A stretch of DNA of 64,000 nt from an uncultured Bacteroidota bacterium (GCA_902587325.1 CACIKV010000001.1:62001-126000); one strand, 5' to 3'. Counted from the stretch's first letter, positions 44,753-57,166 are shown. Notes: a model not told the origin generated them from the letters alone. Program-made: numbers and translations.

Positions 44753-45669
44753 TAATTATTTTTAAAACTTTTTATAAAATTAAAAATTTCTGACTTTAAT
44801 TCTTTTGAAACTTCAGTCAAAGGTAATCGAACTCTATTTGTACACAAATTTAGTAAACTCATAGCATATTTAATCCCTGATGGATTGGATTCTTGAAATA
44901 TTAATTTAATGAAGTTTTTTAAAATAAAATTTTTGTCATTTAATTTACTGTCAATTTCATTTTTATTTTGTTTTTCAAAAAGTAATTGATTATAAGTATT
45001 TATCATTAACGAGGGATATAGGTTTGCTGCAACAGAGATAATTCCACAAGCCCCATTTCTAATTGAATCAATCATTGTAAAGTCATCACCAGAAATTATA
45101 AGGAAGGTTTCTTTCAAAGTTGATTTAAGTTCTTTAATCCTATTTACATCACCTGAGGCTTCCTTAATCCCAATAATGTTATTGGTATCGTTAAATATAT
45201 TTATTATTGTTTCATTACTAATATTCACACCAGTCCTACTTGGTACGTTGTATAATAATATCGGTTTAGGTGATACTTTAGATATTTTTATAAAATGTTG
45301 ATATATTCCATCTTGAGAAGGTTTATTATAATAAGGGCATACAGACATTATAGCTTCAAACCCATCTAAGTCGGTATTTTTTATTTGACTACAAAGTTCC
45401 AAAGTATTATTTGAACTCAAACCTAAAACTAGGGGGATTTTATTTCTGAAAGCTTTTACAAAAATTTTATTAACTCTGATTTTTTCTTTTTTATCAAGAG
45501 TAGAAGATTCACCTGTCGTACCTTGAATAACTACATAAGAAATTTTATTTTCTAATAAATAGTCAGAAATAGTGTAAATAGCTTTTTCATCAATATTATT
45601 ATTTACATCAAATGGTGTTACAACAGCAACTCCTACACCAGAAAAAATTGACAAATATTTACTTTTCAT
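44752..45669 (-). CDS. dapA: 4-hydroxy-tetrahydrodipicolinate synthase
   Basis: 305 residues; condenses pyruvate with aspartate semialdehyde toward lysine and diaminopimelate. The TIM barrel begins GVGVAVVTPFDVNNNID; GTTGESSTL, the catalytic tyrosine in LLYNVPSRTGV and the Schiff-base lysine in IIGIKEASGD are present. With dapF in the window it supports a DAP-type peptidoglycan. Confidence 0.96.
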   Translation of the reverse strand: MKSKYLSIFSGVGVAVVTPFDVNNNIDEKAIYTISDYLLENKISYVVIQGTTGESSTLDKKEKIRVNKIFVKAFRNKIPLVLGLSSNNTLELCSQIKNTDLDGFEAIMSVCPYYNKPSQDGIYQHFIKISKVSPKPILLYNVPSRTGVNISNETIINIFNDTNNIIGIKEASGDVNRIKELKSTLKETFLIISGDDFTMIDSIRNGACGIISVAANLYPSLMINTYNQLLFEKQNKNEIDSKLNDKNFILKNFIKLIFQESNPSGIKYAMSLLNLCTNRVRLPLTEVSKELKSEIFNFIKSFKNN

Positions 45670-45685
45670 TAGTTAATGTTATTTA

Positions 45686-46206
45686 TCATTTTATTTTTTT
45701 TAAATATTTAATAAGCTCACTGCTAAACTTTGCAAAATTATTGAAAATATTAGAAAATATTATATCATTAATATCCTTATTTGTATTATCAAAACCCACT
45801 CTAAACTTTGAATTTACTTTAGATGAAATCAGAGTTAAAATTTTGTTATCACCAAAATAATTTATCAAAAGGTCATAATCATATGAAATAAATTCATTAG
45901 CATCATTTGAAACAATATTACCATAAAAATTAATTGATTCATTTGATATTCTCATTTTGGAGAAGGGATCATTAAAATCTGTGTCCGAGAAACTTATTAT
46001 TTTGATATCCTTTTCTTTTAGTCCAATTTTTTCAATTAATTCAAGAATTTGATAATAATCGATTTCTAAATTTGTGTCAATAATACAACCAATTTTGTTT
46101 ATTGGTTTAGAGAAGGTTCTGTCGCTACTTTTTAAGATTTTAAGAGAATCATTAATCTTATTTTTTAAAAACTTATCTCTAAAATATTTAAATATTTTTT
46201 TTAACA

Positions 46207-46207
<1 letters not shown>
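45686..46207 (-). CDS. DUF6913-like protein of Flavobacteriia
   Basis: 173 residues from ATG at 46205-46207, which overlaps the ligA stop by one base (TGATG); a TTG one codon earlier is possible. Soluble, basic N-terminus (KKIFKYFRDKFLKN) followed by an alpha/beta domain with KIGCIIDTN, DYDLLINYFG and KFRVGFDN. The position between ligA and dapA and this text match an uncharacterised Flavobacteriia family. Function unknown. Confidence 0.6.
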
Positions 46208-49064
<2,857 letters not shown>

Positions 49065-49079
49065 TTTAACTTAGCTTTA

Positions 49080-49087
49080 CAAAATTA
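49080..49087 (-). promoter_or_regulatory. -7 promoter box of prmC and the following run
   Basis: Minus strand reads TAATTTTG, a TAnnTTTG match 15 bases before the prmC ATG. A TTG lies 25 bases further upstream, a little far for a -33 element. Confidence 0.45.
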
Positions 49088-49104
49088 CTTATAAATTTTC
49101 TAGA

Positions 49105-50067
49105 ATGAATTACAATTTATTGATGCAAAGATGTATTGACTTAGGCAACTCTGCTTTAGGTTTCACTTATCCAAATCCAAATGTTGGTGCACTCATATTC
49201 AAAGATGGAAAAATTATAGGTGAAGGTTTTACAGGCTCACATGGAAAAAATCATGCTGAGATAAATGCTATTGAAAGTGTTAAGAATAAGGATGATTTAG
49301 AAGACTCTAGTTTGTTTGTTACACTTGAGCCCTGTTCACATTATGGAAAAACACCTCCATGCTCAAAAAGAATCATTGAGAGTAAAATAAAAACTGTTGT
49401 TATCGGTTGTAAAGACCCTAATATTCTTGTTAATGGATCTGGTATTGAAATGCTTAAAAATAATAATTTAAATGTTCAGGTTGGTATTCTTGAAAAAAAA
49501 TGTTTTGAATCACTCAAAAGATTTATGACATTTCAGAAACAAAATAGACCTTATATTATCTTAAAATGGGCTGAATCTATAGACGGAATAATTTCTCCAA
49601 ATAATAAAAATGATGACAGACCTGTATGGATATCAAATGAAATTTCTAGGCAATTAGTTCACAAGTGGAGAAGCCAAGAACATGCTATTTTAGTTGGTTC
49701 AAAAACAATAGATTCGGACAGTCCACTCCTTGATAGCAGAAACTGGAATAAAAACAACCCAATTAAAGTTGTAATTGGAAATCCTAAGAAAAGAGATAAA
49801 AATGCTAAATATATTTTTAATGATTGTGATTTAGAAATTAAAACCATTACAAAATATCTTTATGATAAAAACATTCAAAGTGTATTAGTTGAAGGTGGAA
49901 AAAAAACTTTAGATAATTTTATAAATAATGGTATTTGGGATGAAGCCAGAATTTTTAAGTCCAAAGATAAAATGTATGAAGGTGTGTCAGCTCCAAAAAT
50001 AACAGGTTTGAAATTATCTGAAAAAAAAATAAAAAAAGATACACTTAGTATTATAAAAAACTGTTAA
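49105..50067 (+). CDS. ribD: Riboflavin biosynthesis deaminase/reductase
   Basis: 320 residues. The N-terminal deaminase has zinc ligands in NHAEINAI and EPCSHYGKTPPCSKR. The C-terminal reductase domain (from about 150) starts RPYIILKWAESIDG and includes VLVEGGKKTLDNF. Acts on the pyrimidine intermediate of riboflavin synthesis. Slightly short at the C-terminus compared with 340-370-residue relatives. Overlaps a thioesterase gene tail to tail by 17 bases. Confidence 0.94.
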   Translation: MNYNLLMQRCIDLGNSALGFTYPNPNVGALIFKDGKIIGEGFTGSHGKNHAEINAIESVKNKDDLEDSSLFVTLEPCSHYGKTPPCSKRIIESKIKTVVIGCKDPNILVNGSGIEMLKNNNLNVQVGILEKKCFESLKRFMTFQKQNRPYIILKWAESIDGIISPNNKNDDRPVWISNEISRQLVHKWRSQEHAILVGSKTIDSDSPLLDSRNWNKNNPIKVVIGNPKKRDKNAKYIFNDCDLEIKTITKYLYDKNIQSVLVEGGKKTLDNFINNGIWDEARIFKSKDKMYEGVSAPKITGLKLSEKKIKKDTLSIIKNC

Positions 50068-50401
50068 TCTTTTCTATAATATTTTTTGGGCATCTTATTG
50101 GTTTTTTTGTTTCACTATTAAGAAAAATTAATTTTGTGTATCCCTCATTTATTAATTCAGTATTTCTGCTAATTGAATAATTAAATTCTATTGAATATGA
50201 TGGAGATTTCAGTATAGTTGTTTCTAAAATTAAATCATCATCAAAAAAAGCTGGTTTTCTAAATTTTATTTTTGTTTCTATAACTGGAAGTATAATTTTT
50301 TGTAATTCTAATTTTTTATATGAGTATCCAATATTTTTCAGCCATAAGAGCCTGCCTATTTCATAATATTTTAAATAATTACTATGATGAACAAAAGACA
50401 T
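50051..50401 (-). CDS. YbgC/4HBT-type acyl-CoA thioesterase; true start probably upstream
   Basis: 116 residues if started at ATG 50399-50401. That start cuts into the family's first conserved motif: the same frame upstream reads HTTKINVRYSETDLM before SFVHHSNYLKYYEIGR, and the catalytic aspartate is in SETDLM, ahead of the ATG. The frame stays open to 50503 with no ATG, GTG or TTG; the only candidates are ATT (50464) or CTG (50461), or a change of frame across an A9 run (50447-50455). Hydrolyses short or hydroxybenzoyl acyl-CoA in characterised relatives. So the gene is real, but the ATG product would lack its catalytic residue. Confidence 0.75.
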   Translation of the reverse strand: MSFVHHSNYLKYYEIGRLLWLKNIGYSYKKLELQKIILPVIETKIKFRKPAFFDDDLILETTILKSPSYSIEFNYSISRNTELINEGYTKLIFLNSETKKPIRCPKNIIEKINSFL

Positions 50402-50631
50402 TAAATCAGTTTCTGAATAACGAACATTTATTTTTGTTGTGTGGGTTTTTTTTTCTGACAGAATAGTACTTTTATAACACGCTATAATATCAAAAAAACT
50501 TTTTTAAAAATCAATAGTGAAATCATTTTTTTTTAAAAAAAAAATCTACATATTTGTTAATGTAATTATTACGATAAACTTATTCTTGTTTGTCAATTTT
50601 AATAACACTAAACTAAATTAATATTTTATAG

Positions 50632-52053
50632 ATGACTGCAGAATCAGTATGGAATAATTGTCTTAATTTTATTAAAGATAACATACAACTGCAAGCATTT
50701 AAAACTTGGTTTGAGCCAATTAAACCAATTAAACTTGACGGTAATGTTTTAAGTGTTCAAGTTCCAAGTAAGTTTTTTTACGAATGGCTTGAAGAACATT
50801 ACATTAAAATACTAAAATCGTCACTAAACAAGGAGCTAGGAGAAGATGCAAAACTTGTTTACATCATTAGAATGGAAAATTCGTTTGGATCTGCCAAGTC
50901 ATTTACTGAAAAAATTCCAAGTCAATATAAACCAAAAATAAGCTCACAACCTATTGAAAGTTCAACAAGCTTTTTAAAATCTGAATTGACAAATCCATTT
51001 GTCATTCCTGGAATTAAAAACTATAAAATTGATTCACACCTAAATCCCAATTATACATTTAATAACTTTCTGGAGGGTGATTCTAATAGATTAGCCAGAT
51101 CTGCAGGATTTGCTGTTTCTAACAGACCTGGAGGTACTTCTTTTAACCCACTGTTAATTTTTGGTGGAGTTGGATTAGGTAAAACGCATTTAGCTAACTC
51201 AATCGGTATCAATATTAAGCAAAGGTTTCCTGAAAAAACAGTTTTATATATTTCTGCTGAAAAATTCACTCAACAGTATGTTGAATCTGTTAAGAAAAAT
51301 AATAGAAATGATTTTATACATTTTTATCAATTAATAGATGCTTTAATTATTGACGATGTTCAATTTTTCTCTGGTAAATCAGGCACTCAAGATGTCTTTT
51401 TTCACATTTTTAATCATTTGCATCAAAATGGCAAACAAGTAGTTTTGACATCTGACAAAGCTCCTGTTGATATGCAAGAAATTGAACAAAGATTACTTTC
51501 AAGATTTAAATGGGGACTTTCTGCAGAACTTCAAACGCCTGATCATGAAACTAGAATCTCAATCATTAAAAATAAATTATTGTTAGATGGAGTTGAAATG
51601 GATGAAGATATTATATTGTATGTAGCAAAAAATATTAAATCAAATGTAAGAGAACTTGAAGGTGCATTAATTTCATTAATGGCTCAATCATCATTTAATA
51701 AAAAGAAAATTACAATTGAATTAGCCAAAGTCGTTGTAGAAAAATTTGTTAAAAACACAAAAAAAGAACTTTCCATAGACCAAATTCAAAAAACTGTTTC
51801 AGATTATTTTCAAATGGATGTCACTACACTACAATCCAAGACGAGAAAAAGACATATAGTCCAAGCTAGACAATTAGCAATGTTTTTTTCAAAAAAGTTT
51901 ACAAAGGCATCTTTGGCAAGTATAGGAACTAAAATTGGTCACAGAGATCATGCAACAGTGCTTCACGCCTGTAAGACAGTAGACAACCTAGCTTTTACAG
52001 ATAAACATTTTAGAAAATATGTTGAAGACTTGACAAAAAAGTTTTCAGATTAA
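50632..52053 (+). CDS. dnaA: Chromosomal replication initiator DnaA
   Basis: 473 residues. Domain I (1-90) begins VWNNCLNFIKDNIQLQAFKTWF; a linker follows; domain III is an AAA+ ATPase with LIFGGVGLGKTHLANSI and LIIDDVQFFSG; domain IV carries the DNA-binding signature GHRDHATVLHACKT. About 170-230 bases upstream have no convincing cluster of DnaA boxes, so the origin is not obviously here. No dnaN follows; the next gene is convergent. Confidence 0.97.
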   Translation: MTAESVWNNCLNFIKDNIQLQAFKTWFEPIKPIKLDGNVLSVQVPSKFFYEWLEEHYIKILKSSLNKELGEDAKLVYIIRMENSFGSAKSFTEKIPSQYKPKISSQPIESSTSFLKSELTNPFVIPGIKNYKIDSHLNPNYTFNNFLEGDSNRLARSAGFAVSNRPGGTSFNPLLIFGGVGLGKTHLANSIGINIKQRFPEKTVLYISAEKFTQQYVESVKKNNRNDFIHFYQLIDALIIDDVQFFSGKSGTQDVFFHIFNHLHQNGKQVVLTSDKAPVDMQEIEQRLLSRFKWGLSAELQTPDHETRISIIKNKLLLDGVEMDEDIILYVAKNIKSNVRELEGALISLMAQSSFNKKKITIELAKVVVEKFVKNTKKELSIDQIQKTVSDYFQMDVTTLQSKTRKRHIVQARQLAMFFSKKFTKASLASIGTKIGHRDHATVLHACKTVDNLAFTDKHFRKYVEDLTKKFSD

Positions 52054-52676
52054 TTAATGTAAGGCTGTCTAATTGCCAAAATCTTAGAAATATCGTAGTT
52101 TCTAAATATTCTAATATAATCAGATATTTTTGTACCATTAATATCTTTAAAATCTAAATTATTATTACAATTATTTCTTAAAAATTTTTTTACATTTCCA
52201 GGTCCAGACAAATGAGCTGCAGCGATTATTCCAGATTCAGTAATTAAAATATTGTTGATTTTTTTACCACTAAATCTTTCAATCTCTATTCTTAAGATCC
52301 ATTTATTTCTCATAACATTCATCAAAAAAGCTTTTTCCTGAAGTTCTGGAATATTAATAAAATTATCTATTTTTTTTATCCTTAAAACTTTCAAAGTAGA
52401 ACGTCCAAATTGATACTTGCCTAAATAACCTAAACTATTGATTTTTTTATAATCAGAACCCGATTCATAAAAACCAAGAAATTCTTTGAAACCAACGAAA
52501 TCTTTCGCAGTAAAAGGTATTTTATAAGCTATTTTGTCAAAATCATAGCCATTTGATGGAGATAATACTAGTGTTTTAATATAATCATCGTTATAGTTTA
52601 AATTTGGGGGAGGAAGTTTTATTCCTATTGTAAATAATAAGAGAGTGAATGAAATTAATTTAAATTTAAAAGTCAT
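52050..52676 (-). CDS. Exported lysozyme-fold protein (putative peptidoglycan lytic enzyme)
   Basis: 208 residues from the ATG at 52674-52676; a GTG one codon upstream is possible. N-terminal signal peptide (KFKLISFTLLLFTIGI). The region FKEFLGFYESGSDYKKINSLGYLGKYQFGRSTL has the lysozyme/lytic-transglycosylase pattern of a catalytic-type glutamate (ESG) followed by a G-x-YQFG segment. Flavobacteriia homologues are often labelled peptidoglycan-binding. It lies upstream of no other gene on its strand but near mltG and dapF, both cell-wall genes. Enzymatic activity is inference. Confidence 0.65.
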   Translation of the reverse strand: MTFKFKLISFTLLLFTIGIKLPPPNLNYNDDYIKTLVLSPSNGYDFDKIAYKIPFTAKDFVGFKEFLGFYESGSDYKKINSLGYLGKYQFGRSTLKVLRIKKIDNFINIPELQEKAFLMNVMRNKWILRIEIERFSGKKINNILITESGIIAAAHLSGPGNVKKFLRNNCNNNLDFKDINGTKISDYIRIFRNYDISKILAIRQPYIN

Positions 52677-52714
52677 CACTTATGTTTATAGCTAATCAGT
52701 AGCTAATAACGATG

Positions 52715-52722
52715 CAAACATA
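52715..52722 (-). promoter_or_regulatory. -7 promoter box of the lysozyme-fold gene
   Basis: Minus strand reads TATGTTTG followed by C, a perfect TAnnTTTGC element about 38 bases before the ATG. The leader contains a direct repeat AGCTAAT (52690-52696 and 52701-52707 on the plus strand), of unknown meaning. Confidence 0.55.
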
Positions 52723-52754
52723 GTAATTTTTTTAATTATCTGTAAATCAGTAAT

Positions 52755-53789
52755 TTATCTTCTAATCTTGTTTTTTTTAAGCCAATTAGTATATTGTCTT
52801 TTTTTCCTGTTATGCTCAGCATTTGTTCTTGAAAATAAATGGTATCCTGGATTTGAAACATCAGCTACAAAATAAATAAAAGAATGTTTTTGAGGATTTA
52901 ATACAGCTTCAATTGCAGAAATATCTGGCGTAACTATTGGAGCAGGTGGCAATCCTTTATAAACATAGGTGTTAAACGGTGATTTTATTCTCAAATCTTT
53001 ATATAAAACTCTTCTAATTTTTGTGTCAAAACCATCTCTTTTTTTAATAGTGTAAACAACAGTCGGATCTGCCTGAAGTTTCATATTTCTTTCAAGTCTG
53101 TTTAGATATACACCTGCTATAGTTGGTCTCTCATCAACTTTTGGTGTTTCCTTCTGAACAATTGATGCTAAGGTCATGACTTCAATAGGGTTTAAATTTA
53201 CTTTTTTTGACTTTTCAATTCTTGAATCATTCCAAAATCTATCAAATTCTTTTAATATTCTCTCTCTGAACTGAGTTGCATTTGTATTCCAAAAAAACTC
53301 ATAAGTATTAGGTATAAATAACGAAAAAACCGATTCTTCATCAAGACCTAATTCATTAAGAAAATTCTTTTCATAAAAAACATTTGATAATGATAAACTA
53401 TCAGCTTCAATTTTTTCTGAAATTCTTTTAATTAAATCATTAAAAGTTTCGATATTGTTATATGTGATTTTTACTGGCAAGTTATTGGATCTTAAGGAGT
53501 TAATTATTTGATTATTATTAAAACCATTATTTAATCTATATCTGCCTGGTCTTATTTTTGAAAAATACTCTTTATATTTTGCTGCTTTTGAAAATTTTGA
53601 TAAATCTTTTACATAATTAGTTAGTGTATCTAATAATTGATTTTTTGTAGAGTTTGTTGGTATAGTTACAAATACAGATTCTTCATTAAACAGAGTGTTT
53701 GGTTCATAGAATGTTTTGTATAGATAAAAACCACTTGCTATTCCAATTATAAAAAAAAAGAAAATAATAATGTAAACTACTTTTTTCAT
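52755..53789 (-). CDS. mltG: Endolytic murein transglycosylase MltG
   Basis: 344 residues. Membrane helix at 4-23, LysM-like subdomain, then the YceG catalytic domain with the glutamate E214 in SIVQKETPK and the following IAGVYLNRLERNMKLQADPTVVY. Cuts nascent glycan strands and terminates their growth. Overlaps dapF by four bases. Confidence 0.94.
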   Translation of the reverse strand: MKKVVYIIIFFFFIIGIASGFYLYKTFYEPNTLFNEESVFVTIPTNSTKNQLLDTLTNYVKDLSKFSKAAKYKEYFSKIRPGRYRLNNGFNNNQIINSLRSNNLPVKITYNNIETFNDLIKRISEKIEADSLSLSNVFYEKNFLNELGLDEESVFSLFIPNTYEFFWNTNATQFRERILKEFDRFWNDSRIEKSKKVNLNPIEVMTLASIVQKETPKVDERPTIAGVYLNRLERNMKLQADPTVVYTIKKRDGFDTKIRRVLYKDLRIKSPFNTYVYKGLPPAPIVTPDISAIEAVLNPQKHSFIYFVADVSNPGYHLFSRTNAEHNRKKRQYTNWLKKNKIRR

Positions 53790-54562
53790 ATTTCAATGCT
53801 TCCATCAAAAACTCTATTGACACTCCCTGAAAGATAAATGTTTTTAAAAATATTTTTTGATCTTTTTAGATTAACTGTCAAAATACCTCCTCTTGTTTTT
53901 AATTTGATACAATTACTGTTATTTAAAGATAAAATATTTAAAGATATTGCTGCTGCAACAGCACCAGTACCACATGAAAGAGTTTCATCCTCTACCCCTC
54001 TTTCGTATGTTCTTATGTTGTAAACATCATCTATTCCTTCACTTATAAAATTAACATTCACACCATTTTTAAATCTATGATCTTTTTGAATTTCTCTTGA
54101 TATTTTTATTATGTCAATTGAATTAATATCATCGACACATTTGACCAAGTGAGGAGATCCTGTATCAACTAAAATAAAATCATCTAATTTTTGAAAAGAC
54201 AAAACATCAGACATTGATACATTAACCAAATTATCAATAACAGATCCAGTATGTGATCCGTCAAAAGCTAAAAAATTAGTTTTATTTTTAATTAATTTAT
54301 TAAGCATAGAAAAATGAATTGAACATCTTGCGCCATTACCACACATGGAACCTAAATTTCCATCAGAATTGTAATAAATCATTTCGAAATGAAATTTTAG
54401 ATGTTTTTCAATTAGAATCAAACCATCTGCACCAATACCAAATTTACGATCACATAACTTGGAAATCACTTCGCTATTGTCTTTTGGAAAGGAATTTGAT
54501 ATATTGTTTATGATAATAAAATCATTACCAGTTCCATGATATTTTGTAAATCTAATTTTCAC
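53786..54562 (-). CDS. dapF: Diaminopimelate epimerase
   Basis: 258 residues with a GTG start (54560-54562), reading KIRFTKYHGTGNDFIII, which aligns with the normal family start; no ATG is nearby. The two active-site cysteines are in MCGNGARC and LSCGTGAVAAA. Converts LL- to meso-diaminopimelate for peptidoglycan and lysine. First gene of dapF-mltG, divergent from htrA with 93 bases between. Confidence 0.95.
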   Translation of the reverse strand: MKIRFTKYHGTGNDFIIINNISNSFPKDNSEVISKLCDRKFGIGADGLILIEKHLKFHFEMIYYNSDGNLGSMCGNGARCSIHFSMLNKLIKNKTNFLAFDGSHTGSVIDNLVNVSMSDVLSFQKLDDFILVDTGSPHLVKCVDDINSIDIIKISREIQKDHRFKNGVNVNFISEGIDDVYNIRTYERGVEDETLSCGTGAVAAAISLNILSLNNSNCIKLKTRGGILTVNLKRSKNIFKNIYLSGSVNRVFDGSIEI

Positions 54563-54655
54563 AACTGCAATTTAGAAATATTGATTGACCTGTTAAAAAG
54601 AAGTTAAATATTAAACGAAAAAAATCAAATAAATTAATTTTACAAAAAAAAAAGT

Positions 54656-56044
54656 ATGAAAAGATTAAAAAATATTTTTGGCATAATAATCCTAATTGTT
54701 TTAATAAACATAATTTTCAAATCTTTTAGCGATTATAAAAATATTTCTGATGAAATAAGTTTTAATACCTTAAATGTATCTGCTGTAGATAACAAAGATG
54801 AACCTAATCCAAAAATTCGTTTTTTTCAAAATCCAGATTTTACAATTGCAGCTGAAAAAACAATTAATTCTGTAGTTCATGTAAAAAATACTGCAACATC
54901 TAAAGGAAGTAATAGTATTTGGGATTTTTTTTACGGTAATTCAGAAAACAGAAGAACAGTAGGTACTGGTTCTGGTGTTATAGTTTCAAATGATGGATAT
55001 ATAATTACTAATTTTCATGTTATTGAAAACGCAAATGAAATTGAAATTACTACAAATGACAATAAAACTTTTATAGCTGAAATTATTGGAAGTGATGAAA
55101 ATTCAGATATTGCGGTTTTAAAAATATCAGGAAGTAATTCTTTTCCTTACATCAGATTTGCTAATTCTGATCAAACTAAAATTGGAGAATGGGTTTTAGC
55201 GGTTGGTAATCCTTTTAATCTTACATCAACTGTAACTGCTGGAATTATTAGTGCTAAATCAAGAGATTTAAATGACTATGATTCTAAAAATCAATCCTTT
55301 ATTCAAACTGATGCTGCAGTTAATAGTGGAAATAGCGGTGGAGCTCTTGTTAATATTAATGGTGATTTAATTGGAATTAATACTGCTATTCAAAGTAATA
55401 ATGCAGGCTTTATTGGTTATTCATTCGCAGTACCAAGTAATATTGCAAGAAAGATATATGAAGATATTTTAGAATTTGGAGACGTTCAAAGAGGTCTTCT
55501 TGGCGTTACTGGTCAAAGTCTTAATACTGAATTATCAAATGAATTAAATCTAGACATAACTGAAGGTTTCTACGTAAATAGCACAGATAAATCAATGGGA
55601 GCATATATGGCTGGAATAAAAGAGGGTGATGTTATAACGAAAATTGATAATGTTGATATCAAAAAGTTTTCAGATTTAACTGGATACTTAAACTCAAAAA
55701 GACCTGGAGATATTCTTAAAGTAGTAATTAAACGTAATTCTAGTTTTAAAACATTAAGCGTAAATCTCAAAAGAAGTACTTATGTCCAGTTTTATGGAAT
55801 GCAATTAAAAGATGCAACTGACGCAAAACTCGAAGAAAATAAGATTGAAAATGGAGTTGTAGTGGTGGTTAACAGAAATGGTACCTTATACAGAATGGGA
55901 ATAAGGGCTGGTTATATTTTAACTGAAATTAATGAACAGAAAATAACTTCAACATCTGAATTGAGCTCATATGAGAATGAAAATATATATCAGATTACAT
56001 TTATTGATTTAAATGGTGAAAAAGAAAGGTTAATATTTGATTGA
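54656..56044 (+). CDS. HtrA/DegP-type periplasmic serine protease
   Basis: 462 residues. N-terminal membrane anchor or signal (about 5-21), trypsin-like domain with triad H121 (TNFHVIEN), D151 (NSDIAVL) and S227 (NSGNSGGAL), then two PDZ domains (about 270-365 and 375-462). Quality control of envelope proteins. Four bases before trmD. The dnaK/lon motif is not present upstream, so its stress control is probably separate. Confidence 0.93.
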   Translation: MKRLKNIFGIIILIVLINIIFKSFSDYKNISDEISFNTLNVSAVDNKDEPNPKIRFFQNPDFTIAAEKTINSVVHVKNTATSKGSNSIWDFFYGNSENRRTVGTGSGVIVSNDGYIITNFHVIENANEIEITTNDNKTFIAEIIGSDENSDIAVLKISGSNSFPYIRFANSDQTKIGEWVLAVGNPFNLTSTVTAGIISAKSRDLNDYDSKNQSFIQTDAAVNSGNSGGALVNINGDLIGINTAIQSNNAGFIGYSFAVPSNIARKIYEDILEFGDVQRGLLGVTGQSLNTELSNELNLDITEGFYVNSTDKSMGAYMAGIKEGDVITKIDNVDIKKFSDLTGYLNSKRPGDILKVVIKRNSSFKTLSVNLKRSTYVQFYGMQLKDATDAKLEENKIENGVVVVVNRNGTLYRMGIRAGYILTEINEQKITSTSELSSYENENIYQITFIDLNGEKERLIFD

Positions 56045-56048
56045 TTAA

Positions 56049-56729
56049 ATGAAAAAAATTGATATTATAAGTGCAACTCCTGATCTACTTAAAAGCCCTT
56101 TTTCAGGCTCCATAATGAAAAGAGCTTTGGACAATGGATTAGTTGATATTAATTTTCATGATTTAAAGGATTATTCAATTTCAAATAATAAACAAATTGA
56201 TGATTATCAATTTGGTGGTGGAGCAGGGATGGTTCTAATGATTGAGCCTATCAACAATTGTGTAAACTTTTTAAAAAAACAAAATAAATATTCAGAAATT
56301 ATTTATATGACACCTGATGCTCCAGTCTTAAACCAAAAAATATGTAATAAATTATCTGTAAGCGGAAATCTTATAATTATTTGCGGTCATTACAAAGGAA
56401 TTGATCAGAGGGTGAGAGATAATATTATAACTATGGAAATTTCAATTGGGGATTATGTTTTATCAGGTGGTGAACTTCCTGCTGCTGTTCTGTGTGATTC
56501 AATCGTCAGATTAATCCCTGGTGTATTAAATGATGGAACTTCAGCATTGACAGACTCTTTTCAAGACAACTTACTAGCTCCACCGGTATATACAAGACCA
56601 TCGACATTCCAGAATTTAAAGGTTCCAGATGTATTAATTTCTGGAAATAAAAATAAGATAGAAGCATGGAGAGAGGAAAAATCAATTGAAAAAACTGAAA
56701 GAATTAGACCAGATTTACTTAAAAAATAA
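56049..56729 (+). CDS. trmD: tRNA (guanine-N1)-methyltransferase
   Basis: 226 residues; methylates G37 of tRNAs to prevent frameshifting. SPOUT trefoil knot text: FGGGAGMVLMIEP, IICGHYKGIDQRV, and ISIGDYVLSGGELPAAVL. Followed by rplS, the usual trmD-rplS order, but an 86-base gap with a promoter and leader separates them. Confidence 0.96.
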   Translation: MKKIDIISATPDLLKSPFSGSIMKRALDNGLVDINFHDLKDYSISNNKQIDDYQFGGGAGMVLMIEPINNCVNFLKKQNKYSEIIYMTPDAPVLNQKICNKLSVSGNLIIICGHYKGIDQRVRDNIITMEISIGDYVLSGGELPAAVLCDSIVRLIPGVLNDGTSALTDSFQDNLLAPPVYTRPSTFQNLKVPDVLISGNKNKIEAWREEKSIEKTERIRPDLLKK

Positions 56730-56753
56730 TTTTTTTAAAAAACAAAAAATATG

Positions 56754-56761
56754 TAAGTTTG
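56754..56761 (+). promoter_or_regulatory. -7 promoter box of rplS-icd
   Basis: TAAGTTTG followed by C is a perfect TAnnTTTGC element between trmD and rplS. It allows a leader of about 50 bases, unusually long for this window. Confidence 0.6.
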
Positions 56762-56770
56762 CCACCCATT

Positions 56771-56800
56771 GATTAACCTCTGATTAGATGTATGTTAATC
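56771..56800 (+). promoter_or_regulatory. Hairpin in the rplS leader (candidate L19 autoregulatory leader)
   Basis: GATTAAC (56771-56777) and GTTAATC (56794-56800) form a perfect 7-base stem with a 16-base loop, 15 bases before the rplS ATG and just after the predicted transcription start. Ribosomal-protein leaders for L19 have been proposed in Flavobacteria, which fits, but I cannot compare the structures here. Confidence 0.5.
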
Positions 56801-56815
56801 TTAAATTTTAAATAA

Positions 56816-57166
56816 ATGGAACCTTTACTCAAATACGTACAAGATGAATTCATTAGTAAAAATGAATTTCCATCATTTAAATCAGGTGATACGATAACAG
56901 TTTATTATGAAATAAAAGAAGGTCAGAAGACTAGAACACAGTTTTTTAAAGGAGTTGTTATTCAAATCAAAGGAACAGGAAAAACTAAAACTTTCACCGT
57001 GAGAAAAATGTCTGGTACCGTTGGTATTGAAAGAATTTTCCCAATTAATCTTCCTTCTATCAAAAAAATTGAGCTCAATAAAAAAGGTAAGGTAAGGAGA
57101 TCTAGAATTTATTATTTCAAAGATTTGAGAGGTAAAAAAGCTAGAATTAAAGAAGAAAAAAAATAA
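56816..57166 (+). CDS. rplS: 50S ribosomal protein L19
   Basis: 116 residues. [29 protein letters not shown] and [17 protein letters not shown] are the family signatures. Lies at the subunit interface. Four bases before icd. The leader carries a promoter box and hairpin. Confidence 0.97.
   Translation: MEPLLKYVQDEFISKNEFPSFKSGDTITVYYEIKEGQKTRTQFFKGVVIQIKGTGKTKTFTVRKMSGTVGIERIFPINLPSIKKIELNKKGKVRRSRIYYFKDLRGKKARIKEEKK

Noticed and set aside
50402..50631. Replication origin next to dnaA
   Set aside because: No cluster of TTATNCACA-like DnaA boxes or repeated 13-mers seen; AT-richness alone is not informative in this genome, and part of the region encodes the thioesterase N-terminus.
52690..52707. 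Direct repeat AGCTAAT in the leader of the lysozyme-fold gene as an operator
   Set aside because: Only seven bases, no second example elsewhere in the window, and likely by chance in AT-rich DNA.
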